In this document: piece after piece, positions 1 to 8,414 of the stretch
How positions within the stretch are numbered: position 1 is the first letter of the stretch
Layout: each line of letters opens with the position of its first letter
Origin: Chloroflexota bacterium
GTDB taxonomy: Bacteria; Chloroflexota; Anaerolineae; Aggregatilineales; Phototrophicaceae
Reading direction: 5' to 3'
NCBI GenBank assembly: GCA_011523545.1
Contig: WTGN01000036.1
Coordinates: 1-32,453, forward strand
Length of the DNA stretch: 32,453 nt
The notes under the pieces: model-generated
What the model was told of the DNA's origin: nothing
The model's input: only the letters and a program-made list of their open reading frames with translations
The model's database searches: none
Translations under genes and position numbers: made by a program

Positions 1-672
1 AGCGAAGAGACCATCGCCGCCGTCAAATATCTGGCGCAGTTGCAGAACGAAGCCATGACCGACGAGGTCTTCGGCTGGACGGCCGCCAGCAACAATCAGG
101 GGCTGATCGCCGGTGAGCTCAGTTATATTCTGAACTCGAATTCCGCCTATCGCAGCTTGCAGAAGATCGACGAGGCGGCGGCCGCCAATATCGGCTTCAC
201 CAGCGCGCTGGAGGGGCCGGCGGGCGCCTGGGCGTCATCGCATGTTTGGCAGATTTACGTCATCCCCAATTATGTCGAGGGCGATGAACTGGCAGCCGCC
301 AAGCAATTCATTCTCGATCACTCGGCCAACTACAGCGACGCGACCTACCACAGCGAACTCTACAACTTCCCCTGCCACGCGAGCACGGTGCCCGAGCTGG
401 ATGGCTGGCTGGAAGAAGATCCCTGGGGTTCGATGCCGCCCAACAAATTCGAGGTGCTGAAGACGGTCAATGATTGGTCGGTGCATCTTGGCTTCCCGGG
501 TGTCACCAATCCGGCCATCAGCCAGGTCTTCGCCGAGAGCGTCATCCCGAACATGACGGCCAAGGTCGCCCTGGGCGAGTTGAGCGCGGAAGAAGCGGTT
601 GCGCAAGCTCATGAACGCGTCGAAGAGATCTTCAACGAATGGCGCGCTCGCGGCATGGTCGGCGGTGGATAA
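1..672 (+). CDS. ABC transporter extracellular solute-binding protein, C-terminal part (partial)
   Basis: The reading frame is open from the first base, so this is the C-terminal ~223 residues of a longer protein whose start lies upstream; the TTG at 40 is not a real start. The visible part has the helical character of family 1 (sugar-type) solute-binding proteins: a segment asking for ligand (GLIAGELSYILNSNSAYRS), aromatic-rich stretches (VWQIYVIPNY) and a C-terminal helix of the usual type (SAEEAVAQAHERVEEIFNEW). It would be an exported or lipid-anchored receptor that captures a solute and passes it to the membrane complex. The following ATPase and two MalF/MalG-type permeases support this strongly. 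A pair of hairpin repeats separates it from the ATPase gene. The substrate cannot be read from this fragment. Confidence 0.8.
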   Translation, partial: SEETIAAVKYLAQLQNEAMTDEVFGWTAASNNQGLIAGELSYILNSNSAYRSLQKIDEAAAANIGFTSALEGPAGAWASSHVWQIYVIPNYVEGDELAAAKQFILDHSANYSDATYHSELYNFPCHASTVPELDGWLEEDPWGSMPPNKFEVLKTVNDWSVHLGFPGVTNPAISQVFAESVIPNMTAKVALGELSAEEAVAQAHERVEEIFNEWRARGMVGGG

Positions 673-718
673 CCCCATCCCCCCAACCCCCTTCCCCAGT
701 AAACTGAGGAAGGGGGAG
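671..718. repeat. C-rich hairpin repeat (family 1)
   Basis: A run of C-rich sequence (AACCCCATCCCCCCAACC) leads into a stem CCCCCTTCCCCAG / CTGAGGAAGGGGG with a short loop (about 687-716), directly after the stop codon of the solute-binding gene. The same layout recurs at 17064 and 26998, and in reverse orientation at 799, 3884 and 14381. It could also act as a processing or attenuation structure between the receptor and ATPase genes. Confidence 0.8.
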
Positions 719-798
719 CAATGTAGAGCCAACACGTTGGATTGATAGCTCAACCTGAAAATCCAGTCTCGATCAGCCTCGAAAGTACGCCCAACGAC

Positions 799-836
799 TC
801 CCCTTCCCTAGCTCGCTGGGGAAGGGGCCGGGGGTT
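799..836. repeat. G-rich hairpin repeat (family 1, inverted relative to 671-718)
   Basis: The stem CCCCTTCCC / GGGGAAGGGG is followed by CCGGGGGTT, the reverse-complement arrangement of the copy at 671. The two copies therefore form an inverted pair flanking about 80 bp and lie immediately before the ATPase gene. A long-range pairing between them is possible. Confidence 0.75.
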
Positions 837-846
837 CTGTTAACCC

Positions 847-1899
847 ATGTCCATCGTCCAACTCAGCGGATTAAAGAAATACTTCGACGCCGTTCACGCG
901 GTGGATGGCGTCGACCTCGCCATCGACCAGGGCGAGTTCCTCGTCATCCTTGGGCCATCCGGCTGCGGGAAGACGACGCTCATGCGCATGATCGCCGGCT
1001 TGGAGAAGCCGACCGCCGGCCGGATTCACATCGGCGGGGACGACGTGACCGACTTGCCGCCGCGCAAACGGGGCGTGTCCATGGTATTCCAGAGTTACGC
1101 CCTTTACCCGCACATGAACGTTTTCAATAACATCGCCTTCCCGCTGAAGGCGCAGCGGCGTGAGAAAAAGTTCAACAATCGCATCATCCGCGAAAAGGTG
1201 GAGAGCACCGCGCGCCTGCTGGAAATCGATATGCTGCTTGACCGGCGGCCGCGCCAGCTTTCCGGCGGCCAGCGCCAGCGCGTCGCCATCGCCCGCGCCA
1301 TGGTCACGCAGCCGGCGGTGCTGCTGCTTGATGAGCCGCTCTCGAACCTCGACGCCAAGCTGCGCGCCAACGCCCGCGACGAGCTGAAAGATTTCCAGCG
1401 TTCATCGGACATCACCGCCGTCTTCGTCACGCATGACCAGATTGAAGCGATGGGCTTGGGCGACCGGATCGTTGTCATGGCTGAGGGCAAGATTCAGCAA
1501 ATCGGCAGTCCCCAGCGCATCTACGACGACCCGGCCAATGAATTCGTCGCCACCTTTCTCGGCTCTCCCAGCATGAATATCCTCAGCAGCGACAGCTTTC
1601 GATTCGGCTTCCGGCCCGAGCACTTTTTGCCCAAGACCCTGCATGACAAGCCGGAAAACTCGCGCATTTTCCAGTACTACATCAAGCGCGTCGAATACCT
1701 CGGTTCCGACCGGTTGGTTTATGGTTACATCCACGGCCACGATAATGATCTCACGTTGGCAAAGGTGCCGTCCAACGTGCGCGTCTCGCTGGATATCGAG
1801 GGCGATTATGAATTCGCCGTGCACAACAGCGACATCAAATTCTTCGACAAGCGCAGCGGGCGGCGCATAGAAGCGCAAGATCTGGCTGAGGCGGTCTGA
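847..1899 (+). CDS. ABC transporter ATP-binding protein, MalK/UgpC type
   Basis: This is the nucleotide-binding subunit that powers a carbohydrate-type importer at the inner face of the membrane. Walker A is GPSGCGKTT (residues 36-44), the Q-loop reads MVFQSYALYPHM, the signature is LSGGQRQR (about 138-145), Walker B is LLLDEPLSNLD (about 159 on), and the H-loop is VFVTHDQIEAM. After the ATPase core a C-terminal region from about 240 (containing FGFRPEH and a beta-rich tail) fits the TOBE/regulatory domain of MalK-like subunits. At 350 residues it has the usual length. The ATG at 847 opens directly on MSIVQLSGLKKYF, as expected for the family. Its stop overlaps the next start (TGATG), so it is translationally coupled to the permeases. 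The sugar cannot be assigned. Confidence 0.95.
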   Translation: MSIVQLSGLKKYFDAVHAVDGVDLAIDQGEFLVILGPSGCGKTTLMRMIAGLEKPTAGRIHIGGDDVTDLPPRKRGVSMVFQSYALYPHMNVFNNIAFPLKAQRREKKFNNRIIREKVESTARLLEIDMLLDRRPRQLSGGQRQRVAIARAMVTQPAVLLLDEPLSNLDAKLRANARDELKDFQRSSDITAVFVTHDQIEAMGLGDRIVVMAEGKIQQIGSPQRIYDDPANEFVATFLGSPSMNILSSDSFRFGFRPEHFLPKTLHDKPENSRIFQYYIKRVEYLGSDRLVYGYIHGHDNDLTLAKVPSNVRVSLDIEGDYEFAVHNSDIKFFDKRSGRRIEAQDLAEAV

Positions 1900-2816
1900 T
1901 GCTCGGCCGGGCGCATCCATTCGACAACCGGCGTCTCGTTGGGGCGCTGTTCCTGGCGCCGGCCCTGCTCTACATTGTGCTCATCGTGGGTTTGCCCTTT
2001 CTGCTGGCGATCGCCTTCGGCTTCTCTGACGTGACCGTCGGCAACACCGACCTCAATTTTGTCGGCCTGCGGAATTACCTGGCGGTCTGGGAGAATGATA
2101 TTTTCCGCCAAGTCTTCGAGACCACCGTCCGCTTCACGTTAATATCGCAGGTTTTCATCCTGATATTCGCCAATATCCTCGCCATCATTTTCACCCAGGA
2201 TTTCACCGGCAAATGGTTCGCCCGCTTCATCTTCATCTTGCCCTGGGCGACGCCGGTTTCGCTGGCGATGATCGGCTGGCTTTGGATGCTCGATACCAAA
2301 TACAGCCCGATAGATTATCTCTTGCTGCAGACTGGCTTCCTTGGGCCCAATGGCATACTCAGCAAGAACCGCAATCTATTTTGGCTGGCGACGCCGGACC
2401 TGTCGCAGATCAGCGTCATCTTTGTGCAAGTCTGGCGCATGACGCCGTTGGCGACGGTGATTCTGATGGCGGGCTTGTCCTCCATTCCCACCGATATCCT
2501 CGACCAGGCCGAGGTCGACGGTTCCCGCTTCATGCGCACGCTGCTGCAAATCAAGCTGCCGCTGATCTTGCCCATCATGGTCATCGCCCTGCTCTTCAGC
2601 ATGATCACCATGTTCGGCGATATGACCGTCGTCTACGTTTTGACGCGCGGCGGACCGGTGGATTATACGCGCGTTCTCGGTCTCTATTCCTTCCAGGTCG
2701 GCATTGAAGGCGGCAACCTGGCGCAAGGCGCGGCGATATCGCTGTTCGCTTTTCCGCTGCTGCTGGCGATGGCCATTCTGATGCTGCGCACCGCCAGCCG
2801 GGCGGAGGTGCAATGA
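1899..2816 (+). CDS. ABC transporter permease, MalF/UgpA type
   Basis: An inner-membrane permease subunit of the importer. It has about six hydrophobic segments: the first around residues 15-40 (LVGALFLAPALLYIVLIVG), the last near 280-300. The cytoplasmic EAA loop that contacts the ATPase is visible as DILDQAEVDGSRFMRTLLQI followed by LPLILP. At 305 residues it matches MalF-type subunits that lack the extra periplasmic domain of enteric MalF. The start overlaps the ATPase stop (TGATG) and its own end overlaps the next permease by 4 nt, so all three are one transcription unit. Confidence 0.93.
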   Translation: MLGRAHPFDNRRLVGALFLAPALLYIVLIVGLPFLLAIAFGFSDVTVGNTDLNFVGLRNYLAVWENDIFRQVFETTVRFTLISQVFILIFANILAIIFTQDFTGKWFARFIFILPWATPVSLAMIGWLWMLDTKYSPIDYLLLQTGFLGPNGILSKNRNLFWLATPDLSQISVIFVQVWRMTPLATVILMAGLSSIPTDILDQAEVDGSRFMRTLLQIKLPLILPIMVIALLFSMITMFGDMTVVYVLTRGGPVDYTRVLGLYSFQVGIEGGNLAQGAAISLFAFPLLLAMAILMLRTASRAEVQ

Positions 2817-3769
2817 TGGGATTGCTAGGCTGGGCGCTGCAGAACTTTTGGTCGCTGCTCGTCATACTGTTCTTGGCGCTGGTCGCGCTGCGCATCGCCT
2901 GGCGTGTTCACCGGTACGGCGCCACCCGCGCGGAGCTGTCGTACATCCTGCAGCGCAGCCCCTTTTATCTGGTCGTGCTGACCTTTTGTTTCTTCGCCGC
3001 CGCGCCCTTCCTCATCATGTTCATGCACACTTTCAAGACCGATGGCGATCTTTACCGCCGTCCCCAGCCTTTTGTCTTCCGGCAGGAGCCCACACTTGAG
3101 CATCTGGACGCCCTCTTCAACAACACCGCCTATCTCGAGTTCATCCGCAATTCGGTCCTGGTCGGCGTTGCAGTCGTTTTTATCACATTGCTGCTGTCCT
3201 TGCCGGCCGCCTACGCCCTGGCGCGCTTGACGGGCCGCTGGGGCGAGCGCGCCGGCATCCTTATGTTTCTGGTGTATCTGGTGCCGCCCACGCTGCTCTT
3301 CATCCCTATGTTCCGCATTGTCGTTTTGCTCGGGTTGAAGGACAGCCCGATGTCGCTCATTGTCGTTTATCCATCTTTCACCGTGCCCTTCAGCATGTGG
3401 CTGTTGAGCGGCTTTTTCAAAGCGGTGCCGCCGGAATTGGAAGAGGCGGCGCTGGTTGATGGCTACAATCGGGTCGAGGCTTTCCTGCGCGTCGTCCTGC
3501 CGCTGTCCCTGCCCGGCATCATCTCCACCATCGTCTTCACGTTTACGCTGACGCTGCATGAGTTCATTTACGGGCTGGTCTTCATCGCCGATACCTCCCA
3601 GCGAACGCTCAGCGTCGGCGTGCCGACCGAGCTCATTCTGGGCGATGTCTACTTCTGGCAGCCGCTGCTGGCGGCCGCTCTGATCATCGCCGTGCCCGTT
3701 GGCCTGGCATACAACCTCTTCCTTGACAGCCTGGTGCAAGGCTTTACCATGGGCGCTGTTAAGGGTTGA
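2813..3769 (+). CDS. ABC transporter permease, MalG/UgpE type
   Basis: The second membrane subunit of the importer. The N-terminus carries an extra hydrophobic helix (residues 5-30) before the usual core, then a conserved periplasmic-edge segment (FMHTFKTDGDLYRRPQPF) and an EAA loop (ELEEAALVDGYNRVEAFLRV followed by LPLSLPGI) that docks on the ATPase. At 318 residues it is slightly long for MalG-type subunits (about 280), which the extra N-terminal helix explains. The start overlaps the preceding gene by ATGA. It is probably the last gene of this operon, because a hairpin repeat follows at 3884. Confidence 0.93.
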   Translation: MMGLLGWALQNFWSLLVILFLALVALRIAWRVHRYGATRAELSYILQRSPFYLVVLTFCFFAAAPFLIMFMHTFKTDGDLYRRPQPFVFRQEPTLEHLDALFNNTAYLEFIRNSVLVGVAVVFITLLLSLPAAYALARLTGRWGERAGILMFLVYLVPPTLLFIPMFRIVVLLGLKDSPMSLIVVYPSFTVPFSMWLLSGFFKAVPPELEEAALVDGYNRVEAFLRVVLPLSLPGIISTIVFTFTLTLHEFIYGLVFIADTSQRTLSVGVPTELILGDVYFWQPLLAAALIIAVPVGLAYNLFLDSLVQGFTMGAVKG

Positions 3770-3883
3770 TAGTCCAATTGAATCGCAAGCGACAGCGCCG
3801 CCGCGCCTACTCAATTCATTTTGCAGGGTACAATTGCCATCCACAGTCCGATGCCAATGACTCATCACCTCACCAAGAGAGTC

Positions 3884-3927
3884 AGCCCTCCCTGATGCTT
3901 CGGGGAGGGGCCGGGGGTGGGGTTGAC
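3884..3927. repeat. G-rich hairpin repeat (family 1)
   Basis: The stem CCCTCCC / GGGGAGGGG surrounds a TGATGCTTC loop and is followed by CCGGGGGTGGGGTTGAC. The core is identical to the copy at 14381-14425. It lies between the permease operon and the OsmC gene and ends just upstream of the OsmC ribosome-binding site. Confidence 0.8.
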
Positions 3928-3938
3928 AGGAAAGCAAC

Positions 3939-4337
3939 ATGCCAACAATCAGTGTAAATCTCAGTCAAGTAAATGACGCCACCACCGCCGCCCAAATCCG
4001 CAGTCACGCCATCGACATCGACCGGCCAGAAGCCAAGGGCGGCCACGACAAAGGCGCTATGGGGGGTGAATTGATGCTGGCTTCGCTGGGCGGCTGCTTC
4101 AACAGCAACCTGCTCGCCGCTATCCGTGCCCGCGATCTGCCGATAAGCGATATTGCCATCGAGGTCAGCGGAGAATTGGCCGAGGCGCCGGCCCGTTTCG
4201 CATCCATTGACATGGTGGTCAAATCAGCGTATGAAGACCGCGACGCGCTGGAGAAGCTGGTGCTCATGTCGGAGCGCGCCTGCATCGTCGCCAACACGCT
4301 CAAAGGCGCGGTGGATCTGACAGTCTCCGTCGGCTGA
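3939..4337 (+). CDS. OsmC/Ohr family protein
   Basis: OsmC-family proteins are small cytoplasmic thiol peroxidases acting on organic hydroperoxides, or related proteins of less clear role. Both conserved cysteines are visible: one in LGGCFNSNL (residue about 51) and one in SERACIVANTL (about 112), matching the two-cysteine active site. The N-terminal beta part and the GGHDKGAMGGELMLASL segment before the first Cys are typical. At 132 residues it has the normal length. The ATG at 3939 is preceded by AGGAAA at a good distance. Its stop lies 2 nt before the DinB-family gene, so the two are probably co-transcribed. The exact subfamily (OsmC, Ohr or YhfA-like) was not resolved. Confidence 0.88.
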   Translation: MPTISVNLSQVNDATTAAQIRSHAIDIDRPEAKGGHDKGAMGGELMLASLGGCFNSNLLAAIRARDLPISDIAIEVSGELAEAPARFASIDMVVKSAYEDRDALEKLVLMSERACIVANTLKGAVDLTVSVG

Positions 4338-4339
4338 CT

Positions 4340-4858
4340 ATGCTTATTCCCAGGCCATCGCCCAGCGAATACGAACCCGCCGCCATCGCCTACATCAAAC
4401 TCGTGCCCGATGACGGAGAGGTGCTGCGGCATCTGGCGGAGAACTGCCGGCGCATTAGCGACTATGTGCGGTCAATGCCGGGCCACAAGCTAAGCGCGCC
4501 CCATGCCCCCGGCGAATGGACGGTCAAGGATATCCTGGCGCATCTGATCGACAGCGAGCGCGTCTTCGCATATCGCGCCTTGCGCATCGGGCGCGGCGAC
4601 AAGACCGAGCTGCCCGGCTATCCACATGAAGAATATGTGACAGCGGCCATGGCGAATCGCCGCTCTCTCGGCGATATCCTTGACGAGTACGCTTCAGCAA
4701 GAGGGGCAACGCTCAGCCTGATTAGAAGTTTCGACAGCGGCGCCCTGATACGCAGCGCAGTCTGCAATGGGCACAGGACTACCGTGCGCGCGCTTGTCTA
4801 CGACATAGCCGGGCACGAGCTTCACCATCTATACAGCATCCAGGAAAACTACGGCTGA
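4340..4858 (+). CDS. DinB family protein
   Basis: DinB-family proteins are four-helix bundles with a three-histidine metal site; many are of unknown function and some are thiol-dependent transferases. The likely ligands are visible: a His in DILAHLIDSERVFAYR (about residue 69) and the pair in AGHELHHLYSIQ near the C-terminus (about 158-162). The segment HAPGEWTVKDILAHLIDSE is the classic signature. Length (172) is usual. It follows the OsmC stop by only 2 nt. The first 25 residues precede the family core, so the exact start is less certain than the identity. Confidence 0.88.
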   Translation: MLIPRPSPSEYEPAAIAYIKLVPDDGEVLRHLAENCRRISDYVRSMPGHKLSAPHAPGEWTVKDILAHLIDSERVFAYRALRIGRGDKTELPGYPHEEYVTAAMANRRSLGDILDEYASARGATLSLIRSFDSGALIRSAVCNGHRTTVRALVYDIAGHELHHLYSIQENYG

Positions 4859-4933
4859 GACATCGGTAGTTCTACATATCTAACGGAAGCTATCTTTAAT
4901 TGAATGAAATCTTGAACAGAATGCAGAGCGATT

Positions 4934-4957
4934 AGGGGCGAGCCGTAATCTCGCTCT
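4934..4957. repeat. GGGCGA-type short palindromic repeat (family 2, degenerate)
   Basis: AGGGGCGAGCCGTAATCTCG is a degenerate copy of the roughly 25-bp hairpin found intact at 14305 and 32361. It sits in the gap (4859-5065) between DinB and the first NUDIX gene; otherwise that gap holds nothing I can identify. Confidence 0.5.
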
Positions 4958-5065
4958 CGTTGACGATAAATATACCAATGCGCTTTTGCGAAACCATGTC
5001 GGAACTGCATCCGCGCGAGAACGTTGCGAGTACCGGCACCGGCAAGCATTCAAGAGATTTGCGCT

Positions 5066-5554
5066 ATGCCAATCTCCGACTACATCAGAAACATCCGCGC
5101 CAAGATCGGCAATGATCTCTTACTCCTGCCTGGTGTGACCGCCGTCGTCATTAATGACCGCGACGAAGTCCTGCTGCAACTCCGCCGCGACACTGGAACC
5201 TGGGCGCCACCGAGCGGCGGCGTCGAACCGGGCGAAACCGTCGCCGAAAGCGCACGGCGTGAGGTGCTTGAAGAAACTGGCATTGAGATCGTGCCCGAAC
5301 GCATTGTCGCTGTGCTATCCGGCGAAGCATACAATGTGACTTACCCCAACGGCGACCAAATGGCGACGGTCACGACAGTTTTCCGCTGCCGCCCGCTGCC
5401 TGCCGGGGCGCCGCGCGTGAACGACGATGAATCGCAGGCGATTCGCTATTTCGCGCTGGATGCGCTGCCGCAAAACATGCTCGCCCGCCACCGTGTGATT
5501 ATCCGCCTGGCGTTGAATGGAGACGAGGGCGCCTACTTCAATCCGCCTTCCTGA
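5066..5554 (+). CDS. NUDIX hydrolase, first of a tandem pair
   Basis: A small cytoplasmic hydrolase of nucleoside diphosphate-linked compounds. The NUDIX box is complete: GGVEPGE, seven residues, then REVLEETGI (about residues 50-72), which holds the metal-binding glutamates. The frame can be extended upstream to a TTG at 5024, but I chose the ATG at 5066 because the protein then starts MPISDYIRNIRAKIGN, matching the start of the neighbouring paralogue (MPISEYIHDIRAKIGN). A by-eye alignment gives about 88 identities over 162 positions (about 54%). The substrate is unknown. The downstream paralogue begins about 90 bp later on the same strand. Confidence 0.9.
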   Translation: MPISDYIRNIRAKIGNDLLLLPGVTAVVINDRDEVLLQLRRDTGTWAPPSGGVEPGETVAESARREVLEETGIEIVPERIVAVLSGEAYNVTYPNGDQMATVTTVFRCRPLPAGAPRVNDDESQAIRYFALDALPQNMLARHRVIIRLALNGDEGAYFNPPS

Positions 5555-5643
5555 TGCTTAAGCCGTTCAGCGCGACCATGAGACATTTTAGCCGCGACGC
5601 TGTATCTGACGGCGTATAGGCACAGATTGGAATGGCGGCAAAT

Positions 5644-6135
5644 ATGCCGATTTCAGAATATATCCACGACATCCGCGCCAAGATCGGCAATGACTTGCTG
5701 ATCCTCACCGGTACCAGCGCCATCGTCATCAATGAGCGCGAGGAGGTCCTGCTGCAGCTGCGCAGTGATGTCGATGTCTGGACGATTCTGGGCGGTTATC
5801 TCGATCCGGGCGAAGATGTCGCGGACGGCATCATCCGCGAAGTGCGCGAGGAAGCGGGCATCAGCGTTCTGCCCGAACACATCATCGCCGTGCTTTCCGG
5901 GCGCGACCACTTTCATACCTATGACAACGGTCATCAAGTGGCGATCGTCAATATCTGCTTCCGCTGCCGTCCCGCCGATGACAGAAGCCCGCGGCCAAAC
6001 GACGACGAGTCAGTCGAAGTGCGCTATTTCCGGCCCGATGAGCTGCCGGAAAATACCTATCCGATCCACAAGACGCTCATCGCCAAAGCTTTTGAACACA
6101 AGGACTCAGCGTACTTTCGGCCGCCTTCCGTGTGA
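5644..6135 (+). CDS. NUDIX hydrolase, second of a tandem pair
   Basis: A paralogue of the preceding gene with the same layout: a shared N-terminal segment (DIRAKIGNDLLIL), a beta strand EVLLQLR, then a NUDIX box GYLDPGE, seven residues, REVREEAGI. All metal-binding glutamates are present. The two proteins differ most just before the NUDIX box (WAPPSGG versus WTILGG) and in the loop after AVLSG (EAYNVTYPNG versus RDHFHTYDNG), which is where substrate specificity is often set, so they may act on different substrates. An ATG 12 nt upstream (5632) is an alternative start. Confidence 0.9.
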   Translation: MPISEYIHDIRAKIGNDLLILTGTSAIVINEREEVLLQLRSDVDVWTILGGYLDPGEDVADGIIREVREEAGISVLPEHIIAVLSGRDHFHTYDNGHQVAIVNICFRCRPADDRSPRPNDDESVEVRYFRPDELPENTYPIHKTLIAKAFEHKDSAYFRPPSV

Positions 6136-6379
6136 ACGAAATCAAGCCGCCTGTTTTCTCGGCCGGGCACAAATGGCGCGTCCCGTCCAAGCGATCCGTT
6201 CACAAGGTAAGCCTAAAACTCTGTGAACCCTGTGCAGCATCTTGTCCGCTGTAGTGAAAAGCGCGTACATGCGGCAAATGGCCCTTGATGCCCGCTCATT
6301 TCCACTCCCCCCATTGCCAGAGCCTCCCGTTCGAAGCATGATACTGGCTGGGACCGACGCAAATTTCTGGAGACTGAAG

Positions 6380-6745
6380 ATGAGCAAACGCAGAAATCAA
6401 GTCCCGGCGGACAAGCTGGCGCTATACAAGAAGCTGCTCGACCTGCATCCCGAGATTGAACTCAAAGGCGGGCTGAAGCTGCCCTACACGTCATACCAGG
6501 GCAATATGTTCAGCCAATTGACCAAAGCCGGCGTGCTGGGCTTGCGCATGGGCAAAGCCGAGCGGGAAGCTTTCCTCGCAAAATACAACGGGGCGCTGTT
6601 GGAGACTTATGGCACGGTGATGAAAGAGTATGTCGCGGTGCCGGACAGCCTGCTGGAGGATGCGCAGCGCTTGCTGCCTTATCTCGAACAGAGTTATGCT
6701 TATGCCAAGACGCTCAAGCCACAGCCGCGCAAACGCAAAGGGTGA
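6380..6745 (+). CDS. TfoX N-terminal-like small protein
   Basis: A 121-residue protein with a basic C-terminus (PQPRKRKG). The middle, GNMFSQLTKAGVLGLRMGKAEREAFLAKY, fits the N-terminal fold of TfoX/Sxy-like proteins as found in many stand-alone hypothetical proteins; the later MKEYVAVPDSLLEDAQRL segment is typical of that group. The frame is open upstream to 6242, but the ATG at 6380 is preceded by GGAGACTGAAG and starts MSKRRNQVP, and the upstream 46 residues look non-coding (proline-rich, no homology recognised). The role is unknown; there is no reason to link it to competence here. It ends 9 nt before the gluconolactonase-like gene. Confidence 0.75.
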   Translation: MSKRRNQVPADKLALYKKLLDLHPEIELKGGLKLPYTSYQGNMFSQLTKAGVLGLRMGKAEREAFLAKYNGALLETYGTVMKEYVAVPDSLLEDAQRLLPYLEQSYAYAKTLKPQPRKRKG

Positions 6746-6754
6746 GGAAGACTG

Positions 6755-7651
6755 ATGCCAACTGTAGATCTAGATATTCGTGACAAGCGCCTGTCCGACA
6801 TCATCCCGGCCGCCGCCGAGATTGAAGCCATCTCCGCCGGCCATCGATTCCTTGAGGGGCCGGTTTGGCACCCTTATGAAAAGCACCTGCGCTTCAGCGA
6901 CATCCTCGGCAACGCGACGCTGCAATGGTCGGAGGCCGACGGCTTGAGCGTTTACCGCGCCAACAGCCACATGGCCAACGGCAATACCTATGACCGCGAG
7001 GGGCGCTTCCTCAGCTGCCATCATGCCAGCAGCCGTGTCACCCGCATGGACGACGAGCAGACCATGACCGCGCTCGCCTCGCATTACGAGGGCAAAGCCT
7101 TAAACAGCCCCAACGACATCGTGGTCAAAAGCGACGGCGCGATTTATTTCACCGACCCGCCCTACGGCCGCGAAGGCAAGGTCGGCATCCCGCGTGAACG
7201 CGAGCTGGATTTCAACGGCGTCTACCGCCTGGAACCGGGCAGCAATGCCCTGACCCTGCTGACGGCGGACTTCAATCGTCCCAATGGCTTGTGCTTCTCG
7301 CTGGATGAAACGCGCCTGTTCATCAATGACACGCCCGAGAGTCTCATTCGCGTCTTTGATGTCGAGGCTGACGGTTCGCTCGCAAACGGCCGGCTTTTCG
7401 CGGAAACCAGCGGTGATGGACCGGGCGGGCCGGATGGCATGAAAATTGACAGCGCGGGTAATCTCTATTGCTGCGCCGCTGGTGGCTTGCACATCTTCAC
7501 AGCGGAAGGCACGCTGCTCGGACGCCTGCGCACGCCTATGCAAGTGACCAATTTCACCTTTGGCGATGAAGACCTGCGCGGCATCTATCTCACTGGCATC
7601 ACGACGCTGTACCGGGTGCGGGCGCGCATCGCCGGCATCCCGCTATTCTGA
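6755..7651 (+). CDS. SMP-30/gluconolactonase/LRE family protein
   Basis: A six-bladed beta-propeller lactonase family that usually hydrolyses sugar lactones. The metal-binding positions are recognisable: Glu34 in FLEGPVWHP, Asn in NSPNDIVV (about 114), and Asp in GGPDGMKID (about 226). Other family signatures are FTDPPYG, RPNGLCFS and a late TNFTFGD. At 298 residues it is of usual length with no signal peptide, so it is probably cytoplasmic. The ATG at 6755 follows GAGGAAG. Given the sugar-type importer 3 kb upstream, a role in sugar-acid metabolism is possible but not shown. The substrate cannot be named. Confidence 0.92.
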   Translation: MPTVDLDIRDKRLSDIIPAAAEIEAISAGHRFLEGPVWHPYEKHLRFSDILGNATLQWSEADGLSVYRANSHMANGNTYDREGRFLSCHHASSRVTRMDDEQTMTALASHYEGKALNSPNDIVVKSDGAIYFTDPPYGREGKVGIPRERELDFNGVYRLEPGSNALTLLTADFNRPNGLCFSLDETRLFINDTPESLIRVFDVEADGSLANGRLFAETSGDGPGGPDGMKIDSAGNLYCCAAGGLHIFTAEGTLLGRLRTPMQVTNFTFGDEDLRGIYLTGITTLYRVRARIAGIPLF

Positions 7652-7688
7652 GCCGCAAATTCGAAGCCTGACGCTGGATCGGGCGCGC

Positions 7689-8414
7689 TCATTTCGCTGA
7701 ATGGGCAGCCGGAGAAGGCTCGGGCGGCAGCCAATAGTACATCCTCCCATGCGCCACATCGCAGCTTGCCATGATCCAGCGCTGCCGCGCTTCATCCCGC
7801 TCATAGGCGCCGATATGGATGACGCGCTCGCCGGCCAAGCGCCTTTCCGCCAAGCCGCGCTCGACGTCATCCGCCGACCGGGCAAAGGCTTCCAGCAGCA
7901 GTTTGCCACGCGGCGCCAACTCCAGGCGAACCAGACCGAAAACAATGCCAAAGCGATAATCCGGCTCGGTCATCAGCCGCCAGAGCGCCCCTGAGACCGC
8001 CGGCGTCAAGTCGCCCGGCAGCCGCCCCTCGTCGCCCGCGAGCATGCTCAGGGCGCGCCGACGCAGCTTGCGCTTGCGCCCGGCATCGCGCGTCATCGCT
8101 TCCAGTTGCGCCACAATCGCTTCATAAGCCAGAAAGTTGGGGCAGGCTTGGATCGCGACCGTGCAGACGCGCCGCACCTCATCTTGCAGGCCCGCCAGGA
8201 CGCCGTGCTTGGCCCGCTCACCCCGCTGACGCGCCAGGATGCGCAGCGCCAATACGCGCCTGTTGCGATCGGGATGACGCATCTGCTCAAGTGCGGAAGC
8301 GACAATCGCCTCCTCAGAAGGATTGCCGATGCGGCCCATTGCGTCAATGAGCCTTGCTTGGTCATTCGCGCGATAAGCCTCGCGCAGCGTCTTCAGATCA
8401 TCAATGGAGAGCAT
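7689..8414 (-). CDS. HEAT-repeat-like protein of unknown function
   Basis: A predicted soluble, almost all alpha-helical protein. Several stretches have the spacing of HEAT-like helical repeats, for example HPDRNRRVLALRILARQ, DEVRRVCTVAIQACP and GRKRKLRRRALSMLAG. HEAT-like proteins are scaffolds, so no enzyme function is implied. The frame continues upstream to a GTG at 8465, but the ATG at 8414 (MLSIDDLKTLREAY) has AAGGTG at a good distance and makes a more natural start, giving 241 residues. It is transcribed against both neighbours and is therefore a single-gene unit. The C-terminal ~60 residues (RVIHIGAYERDEARQRW...) look like a separate small domain I do not recognise. Confidence 0.72.
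   Translation of the reverse strand: MLSIDDLKTLREAYRANDQARLIDAMGRIGNPSEEAIVASALEQMRHPDRNRRVLALRILARQRGERAKHGVLAGLQDEVRRVCTVAIQACPNFLAYEAIVAQLEAMTRDAGRKRKLRRRALSMLAGDEGRLPGDLTPAVSGALWRLMTEPDYRFGIVFGLVRLELAPRGKLLLEAFARSADDVERGLAERRLAGERVIHIGAYERDEARQRWIMASCDVAHGRMYYWLPPEPSPAAHSAK

Noticed and set aside
2825..3940. A 371-codon open frame opposite the second permease
   Set aside because: The translation is Gln/Arg/Asp-rich with no recognised motif, and the plus-strand permease has all family features.
3766..3957. A 63-codon frame after the second permease
   Set aside because: It runs through the family 1 hairpin repeat at 3884 and overlaps the OsmC start; the composition is unlike a protein.
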